Shown here: positions 34,920-44,571 of the stretch, in pieces
How positions within the stretch are numbered: the stretch's first letter is position 1
Layout: each line of letters starts with the position of its first letter
From: CBFIGX01 sp965662265
GTDB taxonomy: Bacteria > Bacteroidota > Bacteroidia > Flavobacteriales > UBA7430
Assembly: GCA_965662265.1 (NCBI GenBank)
Contig: CBFIGX010000005.1
Span: 1-64,000, forward strand
DNA length: 64,000 bases
Reading direction: 5' to 3'
Position numbers and translations under genes: made by a program
The notes under the pieces: generated by a model
Database searches by the model: none
Told to the model about the DNA's origin: nothing
What the model saw: the letters and a program-made list of their open reading frames with translations, nothing else

Positions 34920-36479
34920 CTATTCGACTTTTTTAACTCTATAATTTTCATACTTCACAATCTGAACAGCTTGGTTTCGTGAGCCATTGTTTGTATTTCT
35001 TTTGTAATTAAAGTCAAAGTTGTTATTTAACAATTCATTTGGCTCCATATACATGTCAGTCGACAAGCCACCATGTTCATAAAGTAGAGATAAAAAGTAA
35101 AATGAAATATCAAATCCTGCAAATGCAAACCTTGGACTTGGATCCGAATTTACCTCTTCATGATATTTACTCACAAAATACTTCGATAATGGTTTTTCGT
35201 AAGACAATAAACCACTGTTTGGGATATGTACATTTAAATTCTCCAAATAAGTATAGTCAAGAGATTTAAAAGAACTCCAACTAGACAAGCCGAAAACAAC
35301 AAAATTACTATCTCTTGTTGCGTTTAATTTTGTTAGTAAATCGATTACAAAATCTTTTTCACCAGAAGGTATAAGAATGACATTTGTTTCTGCTAAAGAA
35401 TCTAATTCGTGGTGTATTGAGTCTATAACCGCTTGATTAACTATAATTTCTTTGTAATTTATTATCGAATCAAAGTCAAAAGATTCAGTCATCCATTCAG
35501 CTTGTCTTGACTCTTGATCTGTGTTTTTTCTGACTAGAGTAATATTTTTATCAATATAATTATTTGATATGTAGCTAGATAAGACGTTTAACTGTCTTTT
35601 TTGAGATGGTATAATTTGAAATGCATTGGTAATATCTTCCAGTAGATTAGCCTTAGTAGATAGAGGCGCAACAACAGGTATACCTTTTCTTGAAAGGATT
35701 CCAGCTGCCAATCTAAAGTTTTTAGAGTAAAAAGGACCAAATACCACATCTATAGAATCAAAAACATTATCTGCAACTAAATCAAAAGTTACGTTGGGGT
35801 CATTTTTAGTGTCAAATACATGAATATTCATAGACACTCCGGATGCATTAAGACTGTCAATTGCAATTTTTGCTCCTGCGTAAAAGTCTAAAGCATAATG
35901 ACTTTTTTTATAAATGTGACCACCTTCATTAAAGCTTTCAAAAGTTTCTAATGTATCATTTTTATCAAGATAAAGAGGCAATAAGAAGGCTATATTATAA
36001 TGAGCCTTTTTTATAAATTTAGTATTGGCTTTAGAAGTGTGAATGTCGTCTCTTTTAACCAAAGCGTCTACCTCTATTATTTCTGCAGTCACATCAAGTT
36101 CATCAAACTGAGGGATTTTAATATAGGTACCTGCTCGAAAGCCTTCTATAAGTTGTGGGTTAAATTCTAGTAATAAAGACTCTTCTATACCGAATTTATT
36201 TTTAATCGAATAAAAAGACTCTAAAGGTCTTACTTTATGCATGATATATACAACAGTATCCACAGAGGTGTGAATTGTTGGAATTATAATACGCATTCCT
36301 TCTCGTAATCCTCTATTAGCATCAGGATTGGCCTTGATGATATCACTTATTGGAATGCCATATTTTTTTGACACACTAAATAAAGTCTCATCTCTTTCTA
36401 CTTTATGCGACTCCTGGGCTTGAGAAATAAAACCTAAGTTTATAAAACATAAAAGAATAACAATAAAAATCTTATGCAT
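34920..36479 (-). CDS. LysM and periplasmic-binding-fold protein
   Basis: The ATG at 36479 begins a signal peptide (MHKIFIVILLCFINLGFISQAQ). Two LysM domains follow (about 25-67 and 76-121), which bind peptidoglycan, then a type 1 periplasmic-binding-protein fold (about 155-515: NIAFLLPLYL, DFYAGAKIAIDSLN, VFGPFYSKNF, KGIPVVAPLS). The combination resembles an envelope-tethered LpoA-like or branched-chain amino-acid-binding domain. It may sense or regulate cell-wall synthesis (inference). No transporter components are adjacent. The 519 residues agree with the Bacteroidota family annotated as LysM peptidoglycan-binding proteins. Confidence 0.82.
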   Translation of the reverse strand: MHKIFIVILLCFINLGFISQAQESHKVERDETLFSVSKKYGIPISDIIKANPDANRGLREGMRIIIPTIHTSVDTVVYIMHKVRPLESFYSIKNKFGIEESLLLEFNPQLIEGFRAGTYIKIPQFDELDVTAEIIEVDALVKRDDIHTSKANTKFIKKAHYNIAFLLPLYLDKNDTLETFESFNEGGHIYKKSHYALDFYAGAKIAIDSLNASGVSMNIHVFDTKNDPNVTFDLVADNVFDSIDVVFGPFYSKNFRLAAGILSRKGIPVVAPLSTKANLLEDITNAFQIIPSQKRQLNVLSSYISNNYIDKNITLVRKNTDQESRQAEWMTESFDFDSIINYKEIIVNQAVIDSIHHELDSLAETNVILIPSGEKDFVIDLLTKLNATRDSNFVVFGLSSWSSFKSLDYTYLENLNVHIPNSGLLSYEKPLSKYFVSKYHEEVNSDPSPRFAFAGFDISFYFLSLLYEHGGLSTDMYMEPNELLNNNFDFNYKRNTNNGSRNQAVQIVKYENYRVKKVE

Positions 36480-36498
36480 AAGTTCTAACAATAAAACA

Positions 36499-36506
36499 CA
36501 AAAATA
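36499..36506 (-). promoter_or_regulatory. Candidate -7 element of the LysM gene
   Basis: On the minus strand TATTTTTG matches TAnnTTTG, 20 bases before the chosen ATG at 36479. No TTG is visible at a suitable distance upstream. Confidence 0.36.
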
Positions 36507-36565
36507 GACAAATTAAATAACGAGGAAAATATGCATCTAATTAATCCAACTTTATTGCTACAAAT

Positions 36566-36602
36566 AAAAAAATGCCATCAAATGATTTGATGGCATTTTT
36601 TT
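36566..36602 (-). terminator. Intrinsic terminator after the type IX secreted protein gene
   Basis: A 10 to 11-bp hairpin (ATGCCATCAAA/TTTGATGGCAT, around 36572-36596) with a loop of 3 to 5 bases is flanked by an A-run on the left and a T-run on the right, so it could act in both directions. On the minus strand it lies about 20 bases beyond the stop at 36617, its most likely client. Confidence 0.85.
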
Positions 36603-36616
36603 ATTGTGTAGTTAAA

Positions 36617-37351
36617 TTATTTGACAACAGTAAGTTGCTTTGTTATTTTCTCTTTTGATGTACTTAGGTTGTAAAAATATACACCAGCTTGTAATTTCTC
36701 TGTATTAACATCAATATTGTGGGTTCCAGCTGTAAATAACCCTTTTGATAATACACTTACTTCTTGTCCTAAATTATTGTGAAGACTAATTAAAACTTCA
36801 GATTCTTCAGGAAGGTAGAAGCTTATTTTTGTATGGTCTACAACAGGGTTTGGTACATTTTGAAAAAGCTCTACAGTTTGATCAACAGACTCAATAAATT
36901 CAATACTAGTAACAACTGTAATACCGTCTTTGATATATGTATTACCTCCACGTTCAAAAGAACCCATATTTATTGTAACCATTTCATTAGTAGACTTCTT
37001 CCACCATTTTAATGAAAAAACTTCACCAGTAGAAAGTCCTTCTTTTTCAGAAGTATATTCATCATCGCCCCATAAAGCTATTCCTGTATGATGACCAACA
37101 TATGCAATGCTAGCTACCATATTCCCCGTCTTGTCATATGCAGCAATTTCATCACCAACCTCAGGAGTTAATTCGCCCCAAGCAGTATCTAAAATTAAAA
37201 GCGTATGATTCGCTCCTGTGTTAACAGGTCTAGAAAAACGTGTTGTTTCTTGAGCTTTACTCATATCTTGAGCTTGAGCTTGAGCTTCTAAGCCAAAAAA
37301 ACTTAAAGCTAATGCTAATGTAGTTCCCTTAATTAGATTTAATTTTGTCAT
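36617..37351 (-). CDS. Secreted protein with type IX (type A) sorting domain
   Basis: The ATG at 37351 starts a signal peptide ending near EAQAQAQ; the frame upstream is longer but unsupported. The 244-residue protein has a beta-rich central region (HTLLILDTAWGELTPEVGDE, VASIAYVGHHTGIALWGDDE, SLKWWKKSTNEMV). The C-terminal sorting domain starts near residue 167 (FQNVPNPVVDHTKISFYLPE, SVLSKGLFTAGTHNI, LQAGVYFYNL, TKQLTVVK). It should be exported by the type IX system to the cell surface or medium. No catalytic motif is recognised. It is a single-gene unit with its own terminator. Confidence 0.85.
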   Translation of the reverse strand: MTKLNLIKGTTLALALSFFGLEAQAQAQDMSKAQETTRFSRPVNTGANHTLLILDTAWGELTPEVGDEIAAYDKTGNMVASIAYVGHHTGIALWGDDEYTSEKEGLSTGEVFSLKWWKKSTNEMVTINMGSFERGGNTYIKDGITVVTSIEFIESVDQTVELFQNVPNPVVDHTKISFYLPEESEVLISLHNNLGQEVSVLSKGLFTAGTHNIDVNTEKLQAGVYFYNLSTSKEKITKQLTVVK

Positions 37352-37384
37352 AATGTTTTGATTTAAATATATAAATAACAGTAA

Positions 37385-37392
37385 CAAATTTA
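37385..37392 (-). promoter_or_regulatory. Candidate -7 element of the 37351 gene
   Basis: On the minus strand TAAATTTG matches TAnnTTTG, 34 bases before the ATG at 37351. The upstream TTG is not at standard spacing. Confidence 0.36.
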
Positions 37393-37444
37393 ATAAAATT
37401 CCACAATACTATTATTTGATTAGTAAAAATAAAAGTAAAATAAG

Positions 37445-39046
37445 CTAAAAGAGATAATTAACACCTACATTTAGTTGTCTTCTGTTAACAGGCAACTCAT
37501 TCCAAACTTCATAATCTTGATTTAAAACATTTACTAATTCTACAAAAAAGTTTAGTTGCTTGTCGAAATCATAATTAGCTCTTAAATCAATATCTACAGA
37601 TGGACTGATAGATTTTCTTTCTTCAGTATAACAAGACAAATCACTAACATAAAAGATAGATTCTCTTGATCCAATATATGATATTAGTGAACTAAATGAC
37701 CATTGTTCATTGAAGTCATAGATATTAAAAAGTTTAACCTCTAATCTGGGAATATAAGATAGATATTTATTAAAGCTACTGTAGTTAGAACTAAGTATTA
37801 GATCATTTTTTTCATTAATTTCAGCTTCTATGTTAGCACTTAACTCTATCGAATTTAGTGACGTAAACACAGGTGCAATCCAGTTAATGCCTTCAACATT
37901 ATTCTCCATATGAACATAATGCATCATATGATCTTGAGTTTTAAACGTGGTACTTATCTGATAATTGACCCCCTTATATAGGTTCCCAACTAAACCAATT
38001 CTTGCACGAGATACTTTATTTGTAAGCGCAAAGACTTCTGCATTTGAATAATTTAGTGTTTCCCTTTTAAGGAAAGGATTGTTTTTATAGATATCTGACC
38101 AAGATATGAATTCATTCTCGACCCCTATATCGCAATAGGTATAAAGTGTATTACTGATTAACGGGTATTGCACATAAAAAGATGGTAGAATGGAAAAAGA
38201 TCCCTGCACTATATCTATATCTAGTATAAACTCTGTTTGCAGAAGATCATAAGTTCTTTTGGACATTAATTCTGTATTCCACTTTTTATAAAATTGTCCT
38301 TCAAAAGATTTAAATATAATTTGATTTTTCAATGTCCAATCCAACAATAATGAATCTATTCCTTTGTGAACAGAAGTGATGTTCGTTGTTAACTCATTTT
38401 GATCAGAATAAAGTTTATTTAAGGACGTATTAAGAGCTAAATACGAGGGCATGTACACAGAAGTAGAATCAGTAAATTTAAAACCTCCGAAGCCATTAAA
38501 ATATGACTGTGAACGTTTGGTATTGTTAATATTAAATCGATTAATTCTAGTAAAATTAAGGTCACTTAAAAATTGTATTCCTTTAAATTCTGATTTATAA
38601 AATCCTCCCAGAGATATTCTAGAAAAATCTCTATGGTTAGAAGAATTATGTTTGCTAGCATCATAATTAACGTATGAGTCATAGAGGTACTTGGTATTCC
38701 TTCCACTACTATGAGAATACATTAATCTAGGATTTAAAGAACTTCCTATAAATGAATGAAGTTTATTTTGGAAAAGACGATTTAAAATAGTCCGTTTACT
38801 GGAAACTGCTGGTAAAGAATCTATAGGTAAATAAACTTTGTAATCTTCAAACCTTATTGAATAATTAAGATATTCAGAAACTTTTGATGTATCAACAAAT
38901 AAAGGTTGGGTATTTAATTTGGTTTTCAACATTACCTTGGGCTCAAAATCTTGAACAACATCAATTATTTCCTTTTTGAGGTTTTCTTGTGCAATAACTT
39001 TAGTGATGGTAAAAAAGATGAAAAGTAGGGTAACTCTAATAGGCAT
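37445..39046 (-). CDS. Outer-membrane beta-barrel protein paired with TPR gene
   Basis: The 533-residue protein has a signal peptide (to VIAQ, about 19) and a short N-terminal segment (EIIDVVQDFEPKVMLKTKLN) common to a group of Bacteroidota TonB-receptor-like barrels. The rest is strand-rich with alternating polar and aromatic residues and ends in NVGVNYLF, a classic barrel C-terminus with terminal Phe. No plug domain is present, so a receptor function is doubtful. It lies 10 bases after the 1016-residue TPR gene and is likely co-transcribed with it. Confidence 0.75.
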   Translation of the reverse strand: MPIRVTLLFIFFTITKVIAQENLKKEIIDVVQDFEPKVMLKTKLNTQPLFVDTSKVSEYLNYSIRFEDYKVYLPIDSLPAVSSKRTILNRLFQNKLHSFIGSSLNPRLMYSHSSGRNTKYLYDSYVNYDASKHNSSNHRDFSRISLGGFYKSEFKGIQFLSDLNFTRINRFNINNTKRSQSYFNGFGGFKFTDSTSVYMPSYLALNTSLNKLYSDQNELTTNITSVHKGIDSLLLDWTLKNQIIFKSFEGQFYKKWNTELMSKRTYDLLQTEFILDIDIVQGSFSILPSFYVQYPLISNTLYTYCDIGVENEFISWSDIYKNNPFLKRETLNYSNAEVFALTNKVSRARIGLVGNLYKGVNYQISTTFKTQDHMMHYVHMENNVEGINWIAPVFTSLNSIELSANIEAEINEKNDLILSSNYSSFNKYLSYIPRLEVKLFNIYDFNEQWSFSSLISYIGSRESIFYVSDLSCYTEERKSISPSVDIDLRANYDFDKQLNFFVELVNVLNQDYEVWNELPVNRRQLNVGVNYLF

Positions 39047-39056
39047 AACGTGCTGT

Positions 39057-42000
39057 TTATTTTGTTTGTATCGAGTCAGTGATGGTTAATGAATCTAAAT
39101 TAAGTCGAAGTTGTGAATTACTCTCTGATAGAATTTGAGCCCTTAAACTATTAGCTTCTTTCAAAATATCCTTATCTTGAATATTTAAAATAAGTTGGTC
39201 AAGAGTATGACTAGCTTGAAATACATCATCGTCTTGTAGATAATTTTTTGCCAAAACTATAAAGGATTTTCCAAGCCATAACTTATACATTGGTAGTAGC
39301 CTAGATTGTTCAAATATAATTTGTTTAGACCTTTCATAATCTCCTTTGTAAAAAGCTATAAATGCCAGGTGATACATAGCCTCTGCTTTTAATTCTCCTT
39401 GACTCTCAACATCTATGTCTCTGTACATAGATGCCGCTAGATCGATATCCATATCTAGATATGCTGATCTCGCAATAAAAGTTTTAACTTCTAGCAATAA
39501 ACTCTTATCAACTCTGCCCGAATTTAATACTATTTGCGCTTGCTCTATGGCATTTTTATAGTCAGATAACTCGAAATAACACAACATCAAGCCTTGCTTT
39601 GCAATAAGTTGATCTTCTATGGTTTCTGCTTTATCGTCTAACTGATTGAAGGTACCAATTGCTTTTTTATAATTACGCTTAACAGTGTAAATATCTGCTA
39701 AAGACTTTAATGCATCCATAGTAAATGAAGAATGTTGTCCAGAACAAACATATTCGTATGCTATGATAGCATCGTCTATGCTATCTATTTTGGAAGCTGA
39801 TATTGCATAATAATAATGAGATATTAACTTAAAAATTCCATCATCATACTGATTAATGTATTCCTTAAATCCAAGATAAGCTTTATTGTAATCTGCTCTT
39901 AAAAATTGTAATTCGGCAGATTCATAAGCAGTGGAATCAAGTTGCGAGTTAGATAAATTTACAAAACTTAAAGTTTGCACCCAATCTGCATAAGACTTTA
40001 CATCACCAATGTCAACAAATACACTCCTGGCATTACTAATAGCCTCACGAGCAGTTGCCGAAGACGGATAATCGGATGCTATATCTTTAAATGCTTGAAT
40101 GCTCTCTTGATTGTTTCCTGAATTGAAGTATATGAGAGCAATTTTCATACGGGCATCAGGAACAAATGGACTTTTTGGGTATTTTACGACAACTTTATTA
40201 AACATATCAATTGCTTGATCTGAATCTGACAATTTAACATAGGCTTGGCCCATTCTGTAAAATACATCATCATTATAAATAGACTTTGGAAATTGCTTTG
40301 CAAAGTTCAGCAAATGCTCAACAACCAATTCATAATTACCTTTTTGATAATATGCTAAAGCTATTTGATATGAAGCATAGTCTGAATCAACACCCCAAGA
40401 ATCAACAGCAGATTTATAGTTTATGACAGCCTTATCATAGTCTTTAATCATAAAAAAGGCATCTCCAAGTCTAGCATAAGCATCATGTAACCTATGATCG
40501 TTTTCGTTTGCATTTCCTATAAAAGACTCAAAGGCTTTTATCGCATTAGTAAAATCCCATAATTTATAATAGCTGTATGCCATATTATAATAAGAAGATA
40601 CGTAAGAGTCCATTAAACTGGCAAAAGGTGTATTTTGAAAAGTAGTAAATGCCTCAATACTATTATTATAATCACCTAGTCTATAATAGTTCTCAGCTAT
40701 CCAATACCAAGTTAAAGATTCATAGTTTCTATTGTGAGTATATCTCAATGCTTTATCAAAATAATCTTTTGAACCCTCATAATCTCCATCATTAAATAAC
40801 TGTACAGCTCTATAATATGAGATCTCTTGATAGGCTTGCTGAAGGGTTATATTTTCTAAACCACTAGATTCCATTGAAACGATGGCTCTTGAATAGTCTT
40901 TATGACTTAAAAATGCATTGACTAGGTATGAATATGCTTCTTCAGTATATTCTGAGTTAGGGAATTCATTAATAAAATCTTGGAGAATCATTGTAGGGTC
41001 TGCGTAAGGATATCCTAGCTCATAACAGAGTTTTGCAAAGTTAAAACTAGCATGCTCTGTAATACGATTATTTCCTCCTATAATTGCAGCTGATTCAAAT
41101 GCATTTTGGGCAGATCTTTTATCACCGAGCTCTATGTACGAATCTGCTAAGTAGTAATAAGCATTTTGAGCTAAACTATCTTCAGATGAAACAATCTTAT
41201 TAAACGCGGCACTAGCCAATGAAAATTCATCAATTCTATAGTAAGATTGACCAAGTAAATAGTACCCTAAATCAGATAAATTACCACCATTTTTTAGAAA
41301 CTTATCATCAAAAAAGACTATCGCATTATTATAATCCCCCTTGTGATAGTATGCTTCAGCTATAAGCTTGTTAATTCGAATATCTACTGCACTAGAATCG
41401 GAAAATGGTAAAGCAAACTCTATTAGTTTATCGTAGGTCTCAAGTTTATGGTAAATTTGAGTAATAAATAAAGGTATGGTTGGATCATTAAATGCTTCAT
41501 CAAGAAGTTCTAAGAAATATGATTTGGACGTTACAAAATTTTGATTCAAATAAGCGATATATGCAAAATAGTACTTAGCAAATTGCTGATGTGGAGAATC
41601 TACGTGTATTAAATCGCGGAAGTAAGATAGAGACTCTTGGTAATACTCAAGCTCAAATAAACTATATGCTGTATTATATTTAAATTCAGATTTGTCAATA
41701 TTATCTAGGTGGTTAACATCAACCAATTTATAGTAAGAATAGGCTTTTTTATAATCTCTTTTTTGATAATAATAATCGCCTAAATCCCTGTAAGATTGAT
41801 GTAATAAATAGCTGTCAGGGTAATTCATTACAAAATCTTCCATGAGTTCATGTGCATCATTAGTGTATAGATACATAGCAGATCGAGCCATATAATATGC
41901 ACTTTTAATGGACATCATTTCATGTTTATCATCCAACGACTCATTAATTTTTAGAAATAAATGAAAGGCACGTTCATATGACTGAGATTCGTATTGTTGA

Positions 42001-42107
42001 ATCGCTAAATGATAATCATCTATAATAGGATTTGTGATAGACTCTTGGCCTAGCATCTTGTTATTCATTGCAAGAAACAACAGACTACAAAAGACATATA
42101 TTCTCAT
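39057..42107 (-). CDS. Large TPR-repeat periplasmic protein
   Basis: This 1016-residue protein has a signal peptide (MRIYVFCSLLFLAMNNKMLG) and an almost continuous array of tetratricopeptide repeats. Repeat units such as YQKRDYKKAYSYYKLVD, YHKGDYNNAIVFFDDKFL and YRMGQAYVKLSDSDQAIDMF recur to about residue 960. Such arrays mediate protein-protein contacts. The gene is followed by a barrel gene 10 bases downstream, a pairing conserved in many Bacteroidota as far as I recall. A periplasmic scaffold for an outer-membrane complex is plausible (inference). Confidence 0.85.
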   Translation of the reverse strand: MRIYVFCSLLFLAMNNKMLGQESITNPIIDDYHLAIQQYESQSYERAFHLFLKINESLDDKHEMMSIKSAYYMARSAMYLYTNDAHELMEDFVMNYPDSYLLHQSYRDLGDYYYQKRDYKKAYSYYKLVDVNHLDNIDKSEFKYNTAYSLFELEYYQESLSYFRDLIHVDSPHQQFAKYYFAYIAYLNQNFVTSKSYFLELLDEAFNDPTIPLFITQIYHKLETYDKLIEFALPFSDSSAVDIRINKLIAEAYYHKGDYNNAIVFFDDKFLKNGGNLSDLGYYLLGQSYYRIDEFSLASAAFNKIVSSEDSLAQNAYYYLADSYIELGDKRSAQNAFESAAIIGGNNRITEHASFNFAKLCYELGYPYADPTMILQDFINEFPNSEYTEEAYSYLVNAFLSHKDYSRAIVSMESSGLENITLQQAYQEISYYRAVQLFNDGDYEGSKDYFDKALRYTHNRNYESLTWYWIAENYYRLGDYNNSIEAFTTFQNTPFASLMDSYVSSYYNMAYSYYKLWDFTNAIKAFESFIGNANENDHRLHDAYARLGDAFFMIKDYDKAVINYKSAVDSWGVDSDYASYQIALAYYQKGNYELVVEHLLNFAKQFPKSIYNDDVFYRMGQAYVKLSDSDQAIDMFNKVVVKYPKSPFVPDARMKIALIYFNSGNNQESIQAFKDIASDYPSSATAREAISNARSVFVDIGDVKSYADWVQTLSFVNLSNSQLDSTAYESAELQFLRADYNKAYLGFKEYINQYDDGIFKLISHYYYAISASKIDSIDDAIIAYEYVCSGQHSSFTMDALKSLADIYTVKRNYKKAIGTFNQLDDKAETIEDQLIAKQGLMLCYFELSDYKNAIEQAQIVLNSGRVDKSLLLEVKTFIARSAYLDMDIDLAASMYRDIDVESQGELKAEAMYHLAFIAFYKGDYERSKQIIFEQSRLLPMYKLWLGKSFIVLAKNYLQDDDVFQASHTLDQLILNIQDKDILKEANSLRAQILSESNSQLRLNLDSLTITDSIQTK

Positions 42108-42278
42108 AATGCTAATTTTATTTTTTTAAAAGTAGAAAATCTACGGGTTAGATTTTATAAGAGCGCATGAACTTATGAACGATAAATAGTTAATTCATTG
42201 TACAAATGCTTTTATAAATATGTGCATGTATAAAATATAAACTAACTACATTTACGTCAATTTTTATTATTTATTATT

Positions 42279-43058
42279 ATGGAACTAGCATGGTACATGT
42301 ATTTCTTGTTATTTTTGGCGGGATTATTGGCTGGCACCATAAACACTCTTGCAGGGAATGGATCTGTATTCACATTAAGTTTATTACTGTTTTGTGGAAT
42401 GCCAGCTGGTGTAGCCAATGGCACAAACAGAGTTGGCGCATTTGTACAGTGTATTGTTAGTCTTGTTACTCTAAGAACATCTAATAAATTTAAACCATTA
42501 CTCAATGAGAGCTTATGGTTTATGATTCCTACAGTTTTGGGTACTATATTTGGCGCTTATGTTGCTATTAATGTACCTGATGATCTGCTAAATAAAGTTA
42601 TTGGATACCTTATGATTTTAATGTTGGGTTTGCTGTTGTTTAAGCCTAAACGATGGCTTATTGAGACGTCACAAAAAGCAAACAATAAGTCAATATTAAA
42701 TTTTATTATTTTTTTGGCTATTGGTTGGTATGCTGGATTCATTCAAATGGGTATGGGCATTTTATTTCTCTCTGTACTTGTATTAATAGCTAAATACACC
42801 CTTATTGATGCAAATTTTATAAAAATTATTATTTGTGCTGTTCTATTAATTCCTGCTCTTTTTATTTATGTGTATAACCAACAAGTTGATTGGCAACCTG
42901 CAGTTGTACTTGCTACTGGGCAAGGAATGGGAGCTTGGCTTGCAACATCATTTGCCCTGGAAAATAAGAAAGCCAATCTTTGGGTGCGATACTTACTTTT
43001 AATTATGGTATCGTTAGCAATAATTAAATTATTTAAAATTTATAAATATCTTGTTTAA
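42279..43058 (+). CDS. TauE/SafE-family sulfite exporter-like permease
   Basis: This 259-residue inner-membrane protein has about eight helices in two related halves. Recognisable segments are FLAGLLAGTINTLAGNGSVF (residues about 9-28), GMPAGVANGTNRVGAF, and in the second half IGWYAGFIQMGMGILFL. This is the TauE/SafE (DUF81) family, whose members move sulfite, sulfonates or other organic anions; the substrate here is unknown. The methyltransferase begins two bases after its stop. Confidence 0.88.
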   Translation: MELAWYMYFLLFLAGLLAGTINTLAGNGSVFTLSLLLFCGMPAGVANGTNRVGAFVQCIVSLVTLRTSNKFKPLLNESLWFMIPTVLGTIFGAYVAINVPDDLLNKVIGYLMILMLGLLLFKPKRWLIETSQKANNKSILNFIIFLAIGWYAGFIQMGMGILFLSVLVLIAKYTLIDANFIKIIICAVLLIPALFIYVYNQQVDWQPAVVLATGQGMGAWLATSFALENKKANLWVRYLLLIMVSLAIIKLFKIYKYLV

Positions 43059-43059
43059 G

Positions 43060-43794
43060 ATGAACAAAAATTGGTTTGAAGACTGGTTTAACACCAGCTA
43101 TTATCATGTTTTATATCAAAATAGGAATGAGGCTGAAGCTTCTGTGTTCATTGATAATTTATGTAAACATTTAAATATTAAAAGTAACTGCTCAATTTTA
43201 GATTTAGCGTGTGGAAAGGGAAGGCATACCCTTCATTTAGCTAAAAGAGGGTATAAAGCTACTGGGATAGACCTTGCTCCTAAAAGTATTCAAGAAGCGA
43301 ATAAGAATGCTATTTCAAACAGTAAATTTGAAGTTCATGATATGCGGAAAACATACCAGTTAAATTCGTTTGATTATGTTTTTAACCTCTTTACTAGTTT
43401 CGGTTATTTTGAAAAAGAGCATGAGAATATTGATGTCTTGCGTGCCGTAAATAATAACCTAAAAGAAGGTGGTGTTTTTGTGTTAGACTTTTTAAACAGC
43501 AAAAAAACAATACAAAATCTGGTTCATCAAGAGACTAAAATTTTAAATGATATTAGATTTGATATCACAAGAAATTACAATGGAAAGGAAATTATCAAAA
43601 CAATAAATGTTAATGATAATGCTAAAATATTCAAGTATCAAGAGTGTGTTTCAGCCTTTACTTTAGACAATATTGAGATGATGGCAAGTATCGCTAAGCT
43701 CAAAGTGATAGAAGTTTTTGGAGACTATAATTTAAACGCATTTAGTCCCATTAAATCAGACCGTTTAATTATTATTATGAAAGCCGAAAAATAA
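43060..43794 (+). CDS. Class I SAM-dependent methyltransferase
   Basis: The ATG at 43060 is preferred; the frame could open at a TTG three codons upstream. The 244-residue protein has the SAM-binding motif LDLACGKGRHTLHLAKRG (motif I), the acidic TGIDLAP after strand 2, and NLFTSFGYFE and GVFVLDFLN later in the fold. It is a soluble methyltransferase of the YcgJ-like type. The substrate is unknown. It is probably co-transcribed with the TauE gene. Confidence 0.87.
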   Translation: MNKNWFEDWFNTSYYHVLYQNRNEAEASVFIDNLCKHLNIKSNCSILDLACGKGRHTLHLAKRGYKATGIDLAPKSIQEANKNAISNSKFEVHDMRKTYQLNSFDYVFNLFTSFGYFEKEHENIDVLRAVNNNLKEGGVFVLDFLNSKKTIQNLVHQETKILNDIRFDITRNYNGKEIIKTINVNDNAKIFKYQECVSAFTLDNIEMMASIAKLKVIEVFGDYNLNAFSPIKSDRLIIIMKAEK

Positions 43795-43852
43795 ATTTAA
43801 ACCCTTATATATAGATTTTATATAGTATAGTAAAACCATTTCATTTTCTTCT

Positions 43853-43860
43853 TATATTTG
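43853..43860 (+). promoter_or_regulatory. Candidate -7 element of the ZIP gene
   Basis: TATATTTG matches TAnnTTTG, 19 bases before the ATG at 43880. No TTG lies at suitable upstream distance. Confidence 0.4.
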
Positions 43861-43879
43861 AAGCCCAAAAAAATTATGC

Positions 43880-44569
43880 ATGACTTACATTGTTTTAATA
43901 GCTTCCGTTTTGATTGGAGTAATTATAGTTCAGTCTATAACTAACTTAAAGGCAAATGCAATTAAGCTATTATTAGCATTTTCTGGAGCCTATTTGTTTG
44001 CTGTTTCTATCTTCCATTTATTACCACAAGTATACACTGGAAATAACAAAGAAATTGGAGTTTACCTCGTTCTTGGCTTCGTTCTTCAAATTATACTAGA
44101 ATTTTTTTCACAGGGAATAGAGCATGGGCACGGACATGTCAGCAACAAGACTATTCCTATGACAATGCTTATCAGTCTAGCTATTCATGCCTACCTAGAA
44201 GGTATGCCTTTAAGTGGTGAAAATCATCATGGACATAACCACTACCATAATTCACTACTTATGGGGATAGCGTTACACAAGATACCTGTAACAATAGTGT
44301 TGATGAGTATGTTCGCTCAAGCAGGTTATTCTAGACTAAAAACATTCATACTCATTTCTTTATTTGCGCTTATGGCTCCTCTTGGTACTTTAACGGCTAG
44401 TGTGATTCAAGAAGTAAGTAATTATCACAGAGAAATAACAGCTGTTGTAGTAGGGATATTCTTACATATTTCAACCACCATTCTTTTTGAAAGCTCAGAG
44501 GGACACAAATTCAACTTAAAAAAATTACTTGTTATTGGTTTAGGCTCCGTATTAGCCTATCTAGCATAA
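43880..44569 (+). CDS. ZIP-family metal transporter
   Basis: This 229-residue inner-membrane protein has about eight helices. The metal path is marked by HAYLEGMP (His103, Glu107) and GIALHKIP (His133), the helix 4 and 5 signatures of ZIP proteins, which import zinc, iron or manganese. A His-rich loop (HHGHNHYHN, 116-124) and EHGHGHV (81-87) could collect metal. An overlapping ATG at 43876 is out of frame. The gene converges with rarA, two bases between stops. The exact metal is not readable. Confidence 0.92.
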   Translation: MTYIVLIASVLIGVIIVQSITNLKANAIKLLLAFSGAYLFAVSIFHLLPQVYTGNNKEIGVYLVLGFVLQIILEFFSQGIEHGHGHVSNKTIPMTMLISLAIHAYLEGMPLSGENHHGHNHYHNSLLMGIALHKIPVTIVLMSMFAQAGYSRLKTFILISLFALMAPLGTLTASVIQEVSNYHREITAVVVGIFLHISTTILFESSEGHKFNLKKLLVIGLGSVLAYLA

Positions 44570-44571
44570 CT

